In this document: piece by piece, positions 1 to 7,619 of the stretch | How positions within the stretch are numbered: position 1 is the first letter of the stretch | Layout of the letters: each line of letters opens with the position of its first letter | DNA from: an uncultured Clostridia bacterium | GTDB taxonomy: Bacteria > Bacillota > Clostridia > Christensenellales > Borkfalkiaceae | Direction: 5' to 3' | Length of the DNA stretch: 34,071 nucleotides | Assembly (NCBI GenBank): GCA_944368925.1 | Contig: CALVXG010000021.1 | Coordinates: 1-34,071, forward strand | The notes under the pieces: model-generated | The model's input: only the letters and a program-made list of their open reading frames with translations | Told to the model about the DNA's origin: nothing | Database searches by the model: none | Made by a program: the position numbers and the translations under genes

Positions 1-716
1 CCCTGCGCCGCTACCGCCACGCTCGCTTTGTCCGCTATTTCCGCCGTGCCTTCCGCATCCGAAAAATACTTTCCGCATACTTCACAGGACCAATATTCCG
101 TGTTCCCCTCTTCCGTACAGGTCGCAGCTTTTGCCGCATGATGCGTCAACGTGTGAACCTCCGACCAGGAAAGACCGTCTTTCATTCTCCACAGGGAATC
201 CGTCGTACTTGCCGCCAATCCTCCCGTCGTAAGCCCCGCTTTGAACAGTATTTCGTCACTCCCGTCCCTGGTCAGAATCGGCCTCTTGTCCGTACACGTG
301 CATTCCGCATTCGTCGCATGCTCTCCGCACGGAAGGTTTCCGAATGCGTCGTATATGTATATAAGAATATTGGTTGTATAACGGTGCGCCTGCAATGCGA
401 TCGAATTGAACGATTCGATCTCTCCCACCGTATACCCGTTGATCACTACATTCTCCCGAAACGATTCGTCTCCGCTCCCTGCCCATTGCAGATTCGTCTG
501 CCCGGGCAACGGAAAAGGCTTTTCCATCTCTATGGTCACCACATACGCAGGCTTGCCGTTATAATCAGCCGCAACCGTAAACAATACTTCTTTGACCTGA
601 AAAACATCTTCCGCTTTTACGATTACAGCCTGCCATCCCCCCAGGAATACGGCAAACAGTACCGCCATCATCAAAAACAGGCTTATACACAACCGCTTCA
701 ATCTCATTTCTTTCAA
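1..716 (-). CDS. Secreted surface protein, 5' part only (runs off the left edge)
   Basis: A continuous frame enters from the left edge; its 3' end is outside the window. I chose the TTG at 714-716 because AGGAGG lies 8 nt upstream; an in-frame ATG at 705-707 sits too far from that site. The product starts with basic residues and a hydrophobic stretch ending near a VKAED-like signal cleavage region, so it is probably exported. About 235 residues are visible. The first part is a beta-rich region of no family I recognise. The visible C-terminal part contains the sequence type NTEYWSCEVCGKYFSD with two CxxC-spaced cysteines, a short repeat common in large surface proteins of Gram-positive gut bacteria. 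Expect more repeats and possibly a wall anchor beyond the edge. Confident that it is coding, not of its function. Confidence 0.8.
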   Translation of the reverse strand, partial: MKEMRLKRLCISLFLMMAVLFAVFLGGWQAVIVKAEDVFQVKEVLFTVAADYNGKPAYVVTIEMEKPFPLPGQTNLQWAGSGDESFRENVVINGYTVGEIESFNSIALQAHRYTTNILIYIYDAFGNLPCGEHATNAECTCTDKRPILTRDGSDEILFKAGLTTGGLAASTTDSLWRMKDGLSWSEVHTLTHHAAKAATCTEEGNTEYWSCEVCGKYFSDAEGTAEIADKASVAVAAQ

Positions 717-828
717 AATCTTCCCCTCCTTAAAAACAATGAACAAAATCGGCAAATACTCCCGCTGCCACCCTTTTATCATGCATCGCTGTCGGAAAAC
801 ATGCCTGATTTTGTTTAACTTACAATTC

Positions 829-856
829 ATTCTAACAGACACAAAAAAAATTACAA
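829..856 (-). promoter_or_regulatory. Candidate sigma-A promoter of the left-edge surface protein
   Basis: On the minus strand TTGTAA (851-856) and TAGAAT (829-834) are separated by 16 nt. This would give a leader of roughly 105 nt before the TTG start at 716. The match is fair rather than strong. The rest of the gene-free stretch 717-1126 holds only this element, AT-rich sequence and the two terminators listed next. Confidence 0.45.
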
Positions 857-996
857 GTACAATTTTCATAAAATCAGCACAAAATTAATTATTTTTTATT
901 TACACTCTTTATGTTCTTCCCACGGTTTCAGAAAAAGGCTTTCGCCGTATCAGGCGGCAAAATTGCCGTGTCATCCGTTTTTCGGACCCTTTTTTG

Positions 997-1036
997 AAAA
1001 AAATCTGCCGCCCGCAACTATGGTTGCGGGCGGCAG
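997..1036 (-). terminator. Rho-independent terminator of the AraC gene (distal of two)
   Basis: A perfect 14-bp stem (1005-1018 pairing with 1023-1036) with a 4-nt loop is followed on the minus strand by a U-tract from seven A residues at 997-1003. Orientation fits transcription from the AraC-type gene whose stop is at 1127. Confidence 0.9.
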
Positions 1037-1050
1037 TCTTGCTTTGCAAT

Positions 1051-1085
1051 AAAAACATCCCGCTAAGCAGGCTGCTTTTTCGGGA
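1051..1085 (-). terminator. Rho-independent terminator of the AraC gene (proximal of two)
   Basis: TCCCG at 1081-1085 (minus sense) pairs with CGGGA at 1058-1062, and an inner AAGCA/TGCTT pair extends the hairpin. The minus strand then reads TGTTTTTATTG. It lies about 40 nt past the AraC stop codon and just upstream of the stronger hairpin at 1005-1036, so the two work in series. Confidence 0.75.
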
Positions 1086-1126
1086 CGCTTTTTCCGACCT
1101 GTATTCCTGTTTTCAAATTTTTCCTC

Positions 1127-1987
1127 TCAACGCACGTGATGACGCAAATAATCCCGAGGTGAAACATACATGATTTTCTTGAAAATACGGCTGTAATAAT
1201 TCTCATCGGAAAAACCGAAATTAATCGCTATATCGCGCATTTTGTAACTCCGGCTGTTCAACGCCGCCAATGATTCAATGATCCGCGTATGATTCAGAAA
1301 ATTAATGAACGTCTTACCCGTCAGTTCTTTGAAAATGTTGGAAAAATATTGCGGCGAAATATTCAGCAGACGGGCAACAGAACTTGCCGTTATCTCCGAA
1401 GCATACTGATTCTCAACAATGCGAAGCGCTTTTTCCACCAATTCTCTCTTTCTCTTTTTTCCTACGCCGTCTAACTCTTTCGGAACGTCTTCTTTTCTGT
1501 ACTCTCTGAGCAAGATCATGACCAATTCAAAAAGATACCCTTTGATCGCTATCTCCCAGCCGTACTTTGCTTCCCTTTTTTCCTTCACGATCTTTTTGAA
1601 TAATTTGATCAGTTGTGCATCCTGTCTGATGCAAGGCTCAAAACAAAGCTCTCCGTTCGCCATCGGTATAAAATATTTGTTCTCACAATCATCTATAAAC
1701 CGACTGTTCAGAACAGATATATCTACGATCAACGTATGATAAATCGTTTTGCCGCTGACTTTCCTGATTGTATGATTCACATTCGGTGAAAAGACAAAAA
1801 TATCCCCTTCGTTTGCTATGTAACTTGTCCGTTCGTACTGAACTTCAAATACTCCTTTCCTGATACAAAGAATTTCTACCTGTTCATGCCTGTGGTACGG
1901 CACTTCAAAATCTTTTACCCTGTACGCCTCACAATAAATCTCATCCACCAGAAACGACTTGTCTTCCATATTTAAGGTTTCAAACAT
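1127..1987 (-). CDS. AraC-family transcriptional regulator (cupin plus HTH)
   Basis: A 286-residue regulator. The N-terminal half has the cupin sensor signature, with a PYHRHEQVEIL core, a glycine-rich turn, then GDIFVFSPNVNHTI, typical of sugar-responsive AraC proteins. The C-terminal 100 residues carry two helix-turn-helix units (ASSVARLLNISPQYFSNIFK and the conserved INFGFSDENYYSRIFKK). The frame is open back to 2119, but a consensus promoter lies at 2066-2094, so that ATG would be untranscribed; ATG 1987 leaves a normal-length cupin domain. GTG 2026 is an alternative, with GGGGAG upstream. It is a single-gene unit ending in two terminators. Its target is unknown: neither neighbour is a typical sugar operon, and the ABC cluster 3' of it runs on the same strand. 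Confidence 0.9.
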   Translation of the reverse strand: MFETLNMEDKSFLVDEIYCEAYRVKDFEVPYHRHEQVEILCIRKGVFEVQYERTSYIANEGDIFVFSPNVNHTIRKVSGKTIYHTLIVDISVLNSRFIDDCENKYFIPMANGELCFEPCIRQDAQLIKLFKKIVKEKREAKYGWEIAIKGYLFELVMILLREYRKEDVPKELDGVGKKRKRELVEKALRIVENQYASEITASSVARLLNISPQYFSNIFKELTGKTFINFLNHTRIIESLAALNSRSYKMRDIAINFGFSDENYYSRIFKKIMYVSPRDYLRHHVR

Positions 1988-2065
1988 GGAATCTTTCTTT
2001 TCCGTAAATTTGGTATATATGATCACGACCGCACTCTCCCCCACACTTATTTCTAATCCGCTTTC

Positions 2066-2094
2066 ATTATACCTGCAAAAATATTGTTTGTCAA
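2066..2094 (-). promoter_or_regulatory. Consensus sigma-A promoter of the AraC gene
   Basis: On the minus strand TTGACA (2089-2094) and TATAAT (2066-2071) are separated by exactly 17 nt, a full 12/12 match. The predicted start near 2059 leaves a leader of about 70 nt before ATG 1987. It lies between the end of the ABC cluster (2207) and the regulator, so the regulator does not depend on read-through. Confidence 0.9.
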
Positions 2095-2206
2095 TACCCT
2101 TCCCGTCCGCTTTCAGCAAGGAAGAATTTGCTTCCCTTCAAAATTGTTTCTTTCGTTTACTCCTTTAGATTCCCGCTCGGTTTTGCGGCAGCTATGTTAT
2201 TACGAT

Positions 2207-3052
2207 TTATCGGAAAGATTCGAGGCATTCGGGGTGAGAGGGTTCGCGGCGCTCGGAAAGCACGGCTTTTTGGTCGCCGCCGGGCGTTTCGGATATTTGC
2301 ATGACTTTGTTGATCCCGTCAAAGATCTGACAGTGCGTCACCGCCAGGATCGCGATCCCCTGCAGCCGAAGCTCCTGCACCAGCCCGTTCAGGATCTCCT
2401 TGTTCCGCCCGTCCAGGTTGTTGAGCGGCTCGTCCAGAACGAGCAGGCGCAAGCCGCAGACCTTTGCCTTGATGATCCCCGCCAGAACGTTGATCATCTT
2501 CTGCTGTCCGCCGCTCCACGCGCGCACGCGCTTGTTTTTGAACGTCCTGTAATTTTTGCAGCGGAAACTTGCCGCCAGAAACCGATCGTAGTATTCGCGG
2601 ATCAGCGCGTCCGCTTCGACGAGCCGTTTCTTTCTCTCCTCGCGGGTATACGTACCCGCGTTTTCGAGCGCAAGCCTGCAAACGTGATAAATATACGAAT
2701 AAGCGGAATCACCCGTCAGAAATTCTTCGTCCTGTCCGATATAGGAGACAAGACAGCTCAGTTTTGTCAGTTCCTCCGCCGTACAAAGGGGGATGCTCTT
2801 TTCGGGAAATCCCTGCCCGCGACAGACGATGCTGCCGCCCGTCACGGTAAAATACCGCGCACCCTGCAGACGGAAAAGCCGCAAAAACGTGGATTTTCCG
2901 CACCCGTTATGCCCTTTAATCAGCACAAAATCCCCTTCCGCAACGTCGAACGAGCCGTAATCGATCCGGAAGCGGAATCCTTGTCCCGCCTCGTCCACGA
3001 TCCCGACCGAGAGATCGCGCACGCTTATGACTGTTTTCCGTTCGTCCGACAT
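2207..3052 (-). CDS. ABC transporter ATP-binding protein
   Basis: A 281-residue ATPase that powers an ABC transporter at the membrane. Seen in order: Walker A GHNGCGKST (residues 47-55), Q-loop glutamine in YIGQDEE (about 107), signature WSGGQQK (about 179), Walker B LLVLDEP (203-209), D-loop NNLD and H-loop histidine in AVTH (240). The signature LSGGQ is changed to WSGGQ. It lacks the C-terminal regulatory domain of MsmK/MalK sugar ATPases. The start at 3052 is set by AGGAGG 8 nt upstream; the longer open frame upstream is just the neighbour read in another phase. It overlaps the preceding membrane-protein gene by 28 nt, so translation is probably coupled. No classical permease is encoded next to it; the two-span upstream protein is the only membrane candidate. 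Import versus export cannot be told. Confidence 0.92.
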   Translation of the reverse strand: MSDERKTVISVRDLSVGIVDEAGQGFRFRIDYGSFDVAEGDFVLIKGHNGCGKSTFLRLFRLQGARYFTVTGGSIVCRGQGFPEKSIPLCTAEELTKLSCLVSYIGQDEEFLTGDSAYSYIYHVCRLALENAGTYTREERKKRLVEADALIREYYDRFLAASFRCKNYRTFKNKRVRAWSGGQQKMINVLAGIIKAKVCGLRLLVLDEPLNNLDGRNKEILNGLVQELRLQGIAILAVTHCQIFDGINKVMQISETPGGDQKAVLSERREPSHPECLESFR

Positions 3053-3565
3053 CCCAACAACCTCCTGCCGATCGCAATAGTATACGCCGCGAGCATGAGC
3101 GCCGCCGCACAGAGCCATTCCGTCCGCGCGGTACGCTTTTCCGCCGTGCGCACGCCGTCCCCGATCAGCTGGTAGGAATCTGCCTTGGCGACCGCCTGTC
3201 CGCCGCCGCGAAGCGCCGATTCGAGGATCCCGTCGCGGTATTCGGCGTACGCCTGCGCGCACTGCGCGTCGTATTCTTCCTGCGTCTGATAGGGCGGCTT
3301 TGTACCGAAATACACGGATACGTACTCCTCAAACGAGAGCGCAACGTTCCCTTCGCCGACATAATCCTGCAAGAGCGCGCGCACGCCCTCTTCGTCCTTT
3401 GCCGTCAGAAATGCGCCGCTGTACGCGCGCGCATCGTAGACGGCGGCAATGTCCTGCGACAGCCCGACCAGCACGATCCCCTCTTTCAGCACGCCGTAAG
3501 TGGACGGCCGCAAACACGGCCGCCAAAAGTATGTATTTCAGATAACGCCTGATAAATTCCCCCAT
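3025..3565 (-). pseudogene. Two-span membrane protein of the ABC cluster, apparent frameshift
   Basis: Translation from ATG 3565 gives MGEFIRRYLKYILLAAVFAA, a clear N-terminal membrane segment, then leaves the coding phase. The remaining ~160 residues continue in another phase from about 3513 and end at 3025 with a second hydrophobic segment (CAAALMLAAYTIAI) and a basic tail. The span is 541 nt; removing one base near 3502-3515 (a GCGGCCGTCC stretch) restores a single frame of about 179 residues. Topology would be two spans flanking an external, acidic, tyrosine-rich domain. I recognise no family. It starts 4 nt after the lipoprotein stop and overlaps the ATPase start, so it belongs to the same operon and may be the membrane partner of the ATPase. 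The frameshift may be decay or an indel error. Confidence 0.7.
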
Positions 3566-3569
3566 ACCG

Positions 3570-4478
3570 TCACCAAGTATACGTCAAAATATTCGAATTG
3601 TCCGAACTGAGAATGTTGCTGTTGTTGCTGAACGCCCGCACCACGAGCATATGATACCCGCTGATATACTGCCCGATATTGTAGATGATTTCACTGCCGA
3701 CCGACGTGTTGTCCGCCCGTACATAGATCACGTCCCCGTTGCCGTCGGTGAGCGGTTCCTGGCTGCCCGATTCGAAAATGCAGTAATAATCCGCATTCTT
3801 CACGTGCTTCCACGTAAGGTCGCCCATTTCCGTCACGTCCAGCACGGGCGCCTCGATCTTGACGTGCTGTATGGTCAGGTTTTTGGTGTACCCGTCGTCC
3901 CCCAGCAGACGATACTGCGAGGGCGCGTCGTAATCGTACCCGATGATGATGTGCGATTCCCCGACCATGATCGGCTGCAGGCTGACGATCATGTTGATCT
4001 TCTTCGGCTCCGCGCTCAGCGACGGGATCTTGAAGGAGACCGTCGTAGACTTGCCGATGTTGCCCGTGTTCGCGTCCTGGAAGGTCATCGTCTCGATCAT
4101 GCCCGTGCTCACGTCCTCCATCGTCCCTTCCAGGATATCCAGCGAGTCAAACGTGATCTTGATGTTCAGAAGGCTCTGCCCGTCGTTGTCCCGCCGCGCC
4201 TGAATGTCCAGCGTCAGAAACAGATAATACTCCGTATCCACGTCGAGCGTCGTCCATTGCGCCGCATTTTCTATGTCGAACGTTTCCGGATCGTAGTCCT
4301 CCGCCCGCACAAACCCGAACGTCAGCCCGCTGATCTCGATGTCCGACGAGCCCGTCGCACTGCCGCCCGCCGTCGTGCCGCCCGAACAACCCGCCAGCAT
4401 GACGCACAGCGCCAGAATCATTCCCATTATCCAACTCATTCTCTTCATACCGTCACCGCCGTTTTTTTCTTTGCTCAT
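3570..4478 (-). CDS. Lipoprotein of the ABC/zinc-ribbon cluster
   Basis: A 302-residue exported lipoprotein with lipobox VMLAGC and a small Gly/Ser/Thr linker. Start: ATG 4478 has GAGG 5 nt upstream; the internal ATG 4448 (GGTGA 4 nt upstream) would give a more classical signal peptide beginning MKRMSW, and either is possible. The mature part is all-beta. A first module (roughly residues 46-190) begins EISGLTFGFV and contains TEYYLFLTLDI; a second, Ig/FN3-like part includes LTWKHVKNADYYCIFESG. The first module resembles modules in the broken BspA-like gene at 7620-9233. It lies 19 nt after the 1031-aa gene and 4 nt before the membrane-protein gene. Probably a surface sensor or binding component of the cluster; function inferred only from context. 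Confidence 0.85.
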   Translation of the reverse strand: MSKEKNGGDGMKRMSWIMGMILALCVMLAGCSGGTTAGGSATGSSDIEISGLTFGFVRAEDYDPETFDIENAAQWTTLDVDTEYYLFLTLDIQARRDNDGQSLLNIKITFDSLDILEGTMEDVSTGMIETMTFQDANTGNIGKSTTVSFKIPSLSAEPKKINMIVSLQPIMVGESHIIIGYDYDAPSQYRLLGDDGYTKNLTIQHVKIEAPVLDVTEMGDLTWKHVKNADYYCIFESGSQEPLTDGNGDVIYVRADNTSVGSEIIYNIGQYISGYHMLVVRAFSNNSNILSSDNSNILTYTW

Positions 4479-4497
4479 CTTTCCCTCGCACTCTCCG

Positions 4498-7400
4498 TTA
4501 CACGATCATGCTCGCACGCAGCGTCTGCCCGCCCGCGCCGCTCCCCGCGATCGTCACGACGAGCTCCACTTCGTAAATATCTTCCTGGCCGAACCCGCTT
4601 TCAAAATGAATGTCCGCCGAATAGTTGCGCGACGTCTGGAGCGTGGCTTTCCCCTCGCTGTTTTCCAGCGTGGTCTGCCCGCCCGAAGTTTTGCCGCCCA
4701 CGCGCGTTCCCTCTTTGTTGTAGTACACCATCTCGTACGAGAACGTGAGCGATGCCAGCTCCTCGCAGTTGCCGAAAATAATGACCATCTGGCTCGACGT
4801 CCTGCGCGTGACCGTCAGCGTTATGTTCATGTTGTACACCGAGACCCGCTCGCCCTGCGGCGTGTTTTCGGACGTAAGCTCGCCGTCGTTCGCCGCGACA
4901 AGGCGCGCGTACACTTCAAACGTACCCTTTGGAAGCGCGGAAACCAGTCCGTCCTGCAATTCGTGCTCCTCTCCGTCCTGCATATAGAAAAACCGCGCGC
5001 CCGCCGCCGAAGACGTCACCCGCTCGTCCCCTTCCCGGTACGATACGTCCGGTGCCGCCAGCTTGGTCACCTCATACAGATCGGAAGGCTGCGAATCCAG
5101 CACGCAATCGTACTGCTCTTTCAGCGCGTCCGTCGCCGTGAACACCGCGTAGACGGTATATTTCCCCGCCGCGACGATTGCGTCGAGCGAATCCGCGGCA
5201 ACAAAATTCTCCGTGCCGCTCCCGCTGTAATACAATTTCACCGCGCCCTCCGTCTTGCCTCTGTACGCCAGCCCTCCGCCCGTGACGTAGATCGAAGGCG
5301 TCGCAAGCTTATAAATGCGAAGCGTCACCGTCTCCGAATCGAGCGCAAACGCATCCGCCGAAACGTCGGCGGCACAACGCGCTTTCAGCTCGTGCTCCCC
5401 CGCCGCAATCGACGAAACCTCGGGCAGAGCCGCACTCCATTCCCCTTCGTCAAAACTATAACGCGCGGCGGCGGACGCGTCCGTCACCCACTCGCCGCCT
5501 TCCACCGTCACGGAAGGCGCCGCAAGTTTGGTCACCGTCACCGTCTCCAGAACGACGGTGCGCCCCGCCAGTTCCGCCGTGACCGAAAGAGCGTTCGCTC
5601 CCGTCTTCCACTCCGCCGACGAAATCGCCATGTACGGCTCGGTATAACTGAACCTCTCGCCGTTCAGCTCCACGACATACGTCGCACCGCTCCCCACGCT
5701 GTCCCAGCGCAGCGTTTCCTCTTCCCTGCGGATATGGTTCCCTACGGCCACGTTGAATTCCGCGCGCTCCGATTCCTCCATGCCCGCCAGGTTCGAACGG
5801 CTTACCACGCCGATCGCCTTCACGCCTTCGCCGAATTGCGTCAAAAATCCGTCGCTTTCCAGATCAATATAACTGCGCCCGACGATCTCCTTCCAGAATT
5901 CGCCTTCGACCCAGACGGAATAACCCGTCGCGCCCGAAACCGCGTCCCAGCCGATCCTTTCCCCGTCATAGAATACCTGCGCCACCGCGTCCAGCTTCGA
6001 ATAGGAGAACGTCGTGCGCGTCACGCCGTCGACCGCCCCGTCCGCCGCTTTCGCCACGATGACGATCTCGTTCTCGCCCTGCGCGAGATCAGTACGGAAA
6101 GAGTTCTCCTGCGACGTGTACGGCGTACCGTTGACCGTGATCTCATACGACGTCGCGCCGTCCACCGCGTCCCAGCGGAGCAGGCCGCCCGCATACGAAA
6201 TGTTCTGCGGCGCGCGCAGCTTGGAAACGGACAGCGGTTCGGACATCGCCGAATTGGCGTATTTGTCCGAAGGCGCGTTCGCGCGCACCGTCACGGTCAG
6301 TTCTCCCCAATTCGCGTCCGCGCTCAGATCGTAGCTGAGGCTTTCCGTATTTGCGACGGGCGCGGACGTCGAATTGACGTACACGTTGTACCCCGCCGCG
6401 TTCGGAACGAAGTCCCACATCACATAGTTGCCCGACTGCACCAAAACGGACGTCTCCAGCACCGCGGGATTGACGAGGATCGTGATGCCGATCCGCTCTC
6501 CCGCGTATTCGATATACACCGTCTGCTGCTGCCCGACAAGCTCGGGATCGTACCCTTCCAGCATGGATCCCGAAAGCTCCAGCTCCACCGCTTCGCCCGA
6601 ATTTTTGCGGTACGTCACCGTATATCCCGACAAATCCAGCCCTTCCCCGTACGTCGTTTCGATGACCCTGTCTACGTGGAATTCCACGCTCTGGGGTGCG
6701 GGCGCGTTGAGATAAAAGTACACCCCCGCCCCCGCGCCGATCAGAACCGCCAGGGCTGCGGCCGTGACCCCGATGTTCCTGCGTTTGCGGAATTTGCACG
6801 CCGCCGAGTAATTTTGCCAGACTTTCGTCTCTTCGAGGGTGATCTTGTTCCCCTCGCTCAGATATTTTTTGCAATACGCCCGCACCGCAAGCACGAATTT
6901 CCGCGTGCGCCCGTTGAACGCCGAACGCGGAAAGACCTGCGCCGCGACTTCGTCGCTGCTGAGCAGGACTCTCAGATAGATCCGCCCCGCATCCGACCAT
7001 TCCTTCTCCTGGGCGGCGATCCGATAAAATATATCCATCGCAAACGCTTTGTCTTTCGACCTGACAATGTAATTGATTATGTTTTCGCTCAGCACGGTGA
7101 ACTTCGTTTCGTCTCCGTGCGTGCGGCGGATCAGATCGTCCCAGTCGTTGTTCGTGCCGACGTTCGGGTACGATTGCAGCACGGACAAGTACAGTCCGCC
7201 CCCCGACTGCGGATTCTCCGCATCGTACTTTTTGGCGTAATTTTTTAGATACGTCTGCAATTCTTTGTCTTTTTTCTGCGCCGACGCGCCCGTCATGTCG
7301 AGAATAAAACGGCTCCACGTTTCGTAAAACCACGGCACTGACCGATAGGCCGCATAATTCTCGGCCAGCGTATGGATCCCCTTTACGCTGCCCGTTTTCT

Positions 7401-7593
7401 CGTATTCTTCCAGAGCGCGGGCGCATTCTCCCGCGATCTCGTCTTTCCTGGCGCGCAGCCGCTCCCGCACCTGCGCGTCCGTCGCGTTCTTCTCCGCCGT
7501 CACCTCCTGCCCGCATACGGGACAGCGGCGGCCGCGCTCGTTTTCGTCGATCTCAAATTGTTCCCCGCATTTCGGGCATTTTACGTTGACCAT
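4498..7593 (-). CDS. Zinc-ribbon membrane protein with external Ig-like/FN3-like repeats
   Basis: A 1031-residue, single-span protein. Residues 1-30 form a zinc ribbon (CPKC at 6-9, CPVC at 24-27). Residues 30-270 are a helical cytoplasmic region rich in charged and aromatic residues. A basic KFRKRR stop and a hydrophobic span follow (about 274-295), so the remaining ~735 residues are outside. That part starts with a Big_3-type Ig-like domain (YGEGLDLSGYTVTYRKNSGE), then FN3-like units marked by LRWDAVDGATSYEI, IGWDAVSGATGYSV and LRWDSVGSGATYVV, then further beta repeats separated by TKLAAP-type linkers. There is no N-terminal signal peptide; the internal span does the export. Start ATG 7593 has AGGAG 9 nt upstream. 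It looks built to link an extracellular binding array to a cytoplasmic zinc-binding head; partners are unknown. Confidence 0.9.
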   Translation of the reverse strand: MVNVKCPKCGEQFEIDENERGRRCPVCGQEVTAEKNATDAQVRERLRARKDEIAGECARALEEYEKTGSVKGIHTLAENYAAYRSVPWFYETWSRFILDMTGASAQKKDKELQTYLKNYAKKYDAENPQSGGGLYLSVLQSYPNVGTNNDWDDLIRRTHGDETKFTVLSENIINYIVRSKDKAFAMDIFYRIAAQEKEWSDAGRIYLRVLLSSDEVAAQVFPRSAFNGRTRKFVLAVRAYCKKYLSEGNKITLEETKVWQNYSAACKFRKRRNIGVTAAALAVLIGAGAGVYFYLNAPAPQSVEFHVDRVIETTYGEGLDLSGYTVTYRKNSGEAVELELSGSMLEGYDPELVGQQQTVYIEYAGERIGITILVNPAVLETSVLVQSGNYVMWDFVPNAAGYNVYVNSTSAPVANTESLSYDLSADANWGELTVTVRANAPSDKYANSAMSEPLSVSKLRAPQNISYAGGLLRWDAVDGATSYEITVNGTPYTSQENSFRTDLAQGENEIVIVAKAADGAVDGVTRTTFSYSKLDAVAQVFYDGERIGWDAVSGATGYSVWVEGEFWKEIVGRSYIDLESDGFLTQFGEGVKAIGVVSRSNLAGMEESERAEFNVAVGNHIRREEETLRWDSVGSGATYVVELNGERFSYTEPYMAISSAEWKTGANALSVTAELAGRTVVLETVTVTKLAAPSVTVEGGEWVTDASAAARYSFDEGEWSAALPEVSSIAAGEHELKARCAADVSADAFALDSETVTLRIYKLATPSIYVTGGGLAYRGKTEGAVKLYYSGSGTENFVAADSLDAIVAAGKYTVYAVFTATDALKEQYDCVLDSQPSDLYEVTKLAAPDVSYREGDERVTSSAAGARFFYMQDGEEHELQDGLVSALPKGTFEVYARLVAANDGELTSENTPQGERVSVYNMNITLTVTRRTSSQMVIIFGNCEELASLTFSYEMVYYNKEGTRVGGKTSGGQTTLENSEGKATLQTSRNYSADIHFESGFGQEDIYEVELVVTIAGSGAGGQTLRASMIV

Positions 7594-7619
7594 CTCTTTC
7601 TTCTCCTAACCGATGCCGC

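Noticed and set aside
3053-3262. 70-codon N-terminal extension of the ABC ATPase
   Set aside because: Basic low-quality sequence that is the neighbouring membrane-protein gene in another phase; AGGAGG precedes the start at 3052.
4339-7248. Very long plus-strand open frame (about 969 codons) opposite the zinc-ribbon gene
   Set aside because: Arg/His/Pro-rich product without motifs; it is the mirror of a GC-rich gene on the other strand, which has clear domains and a ribosome-binding site.
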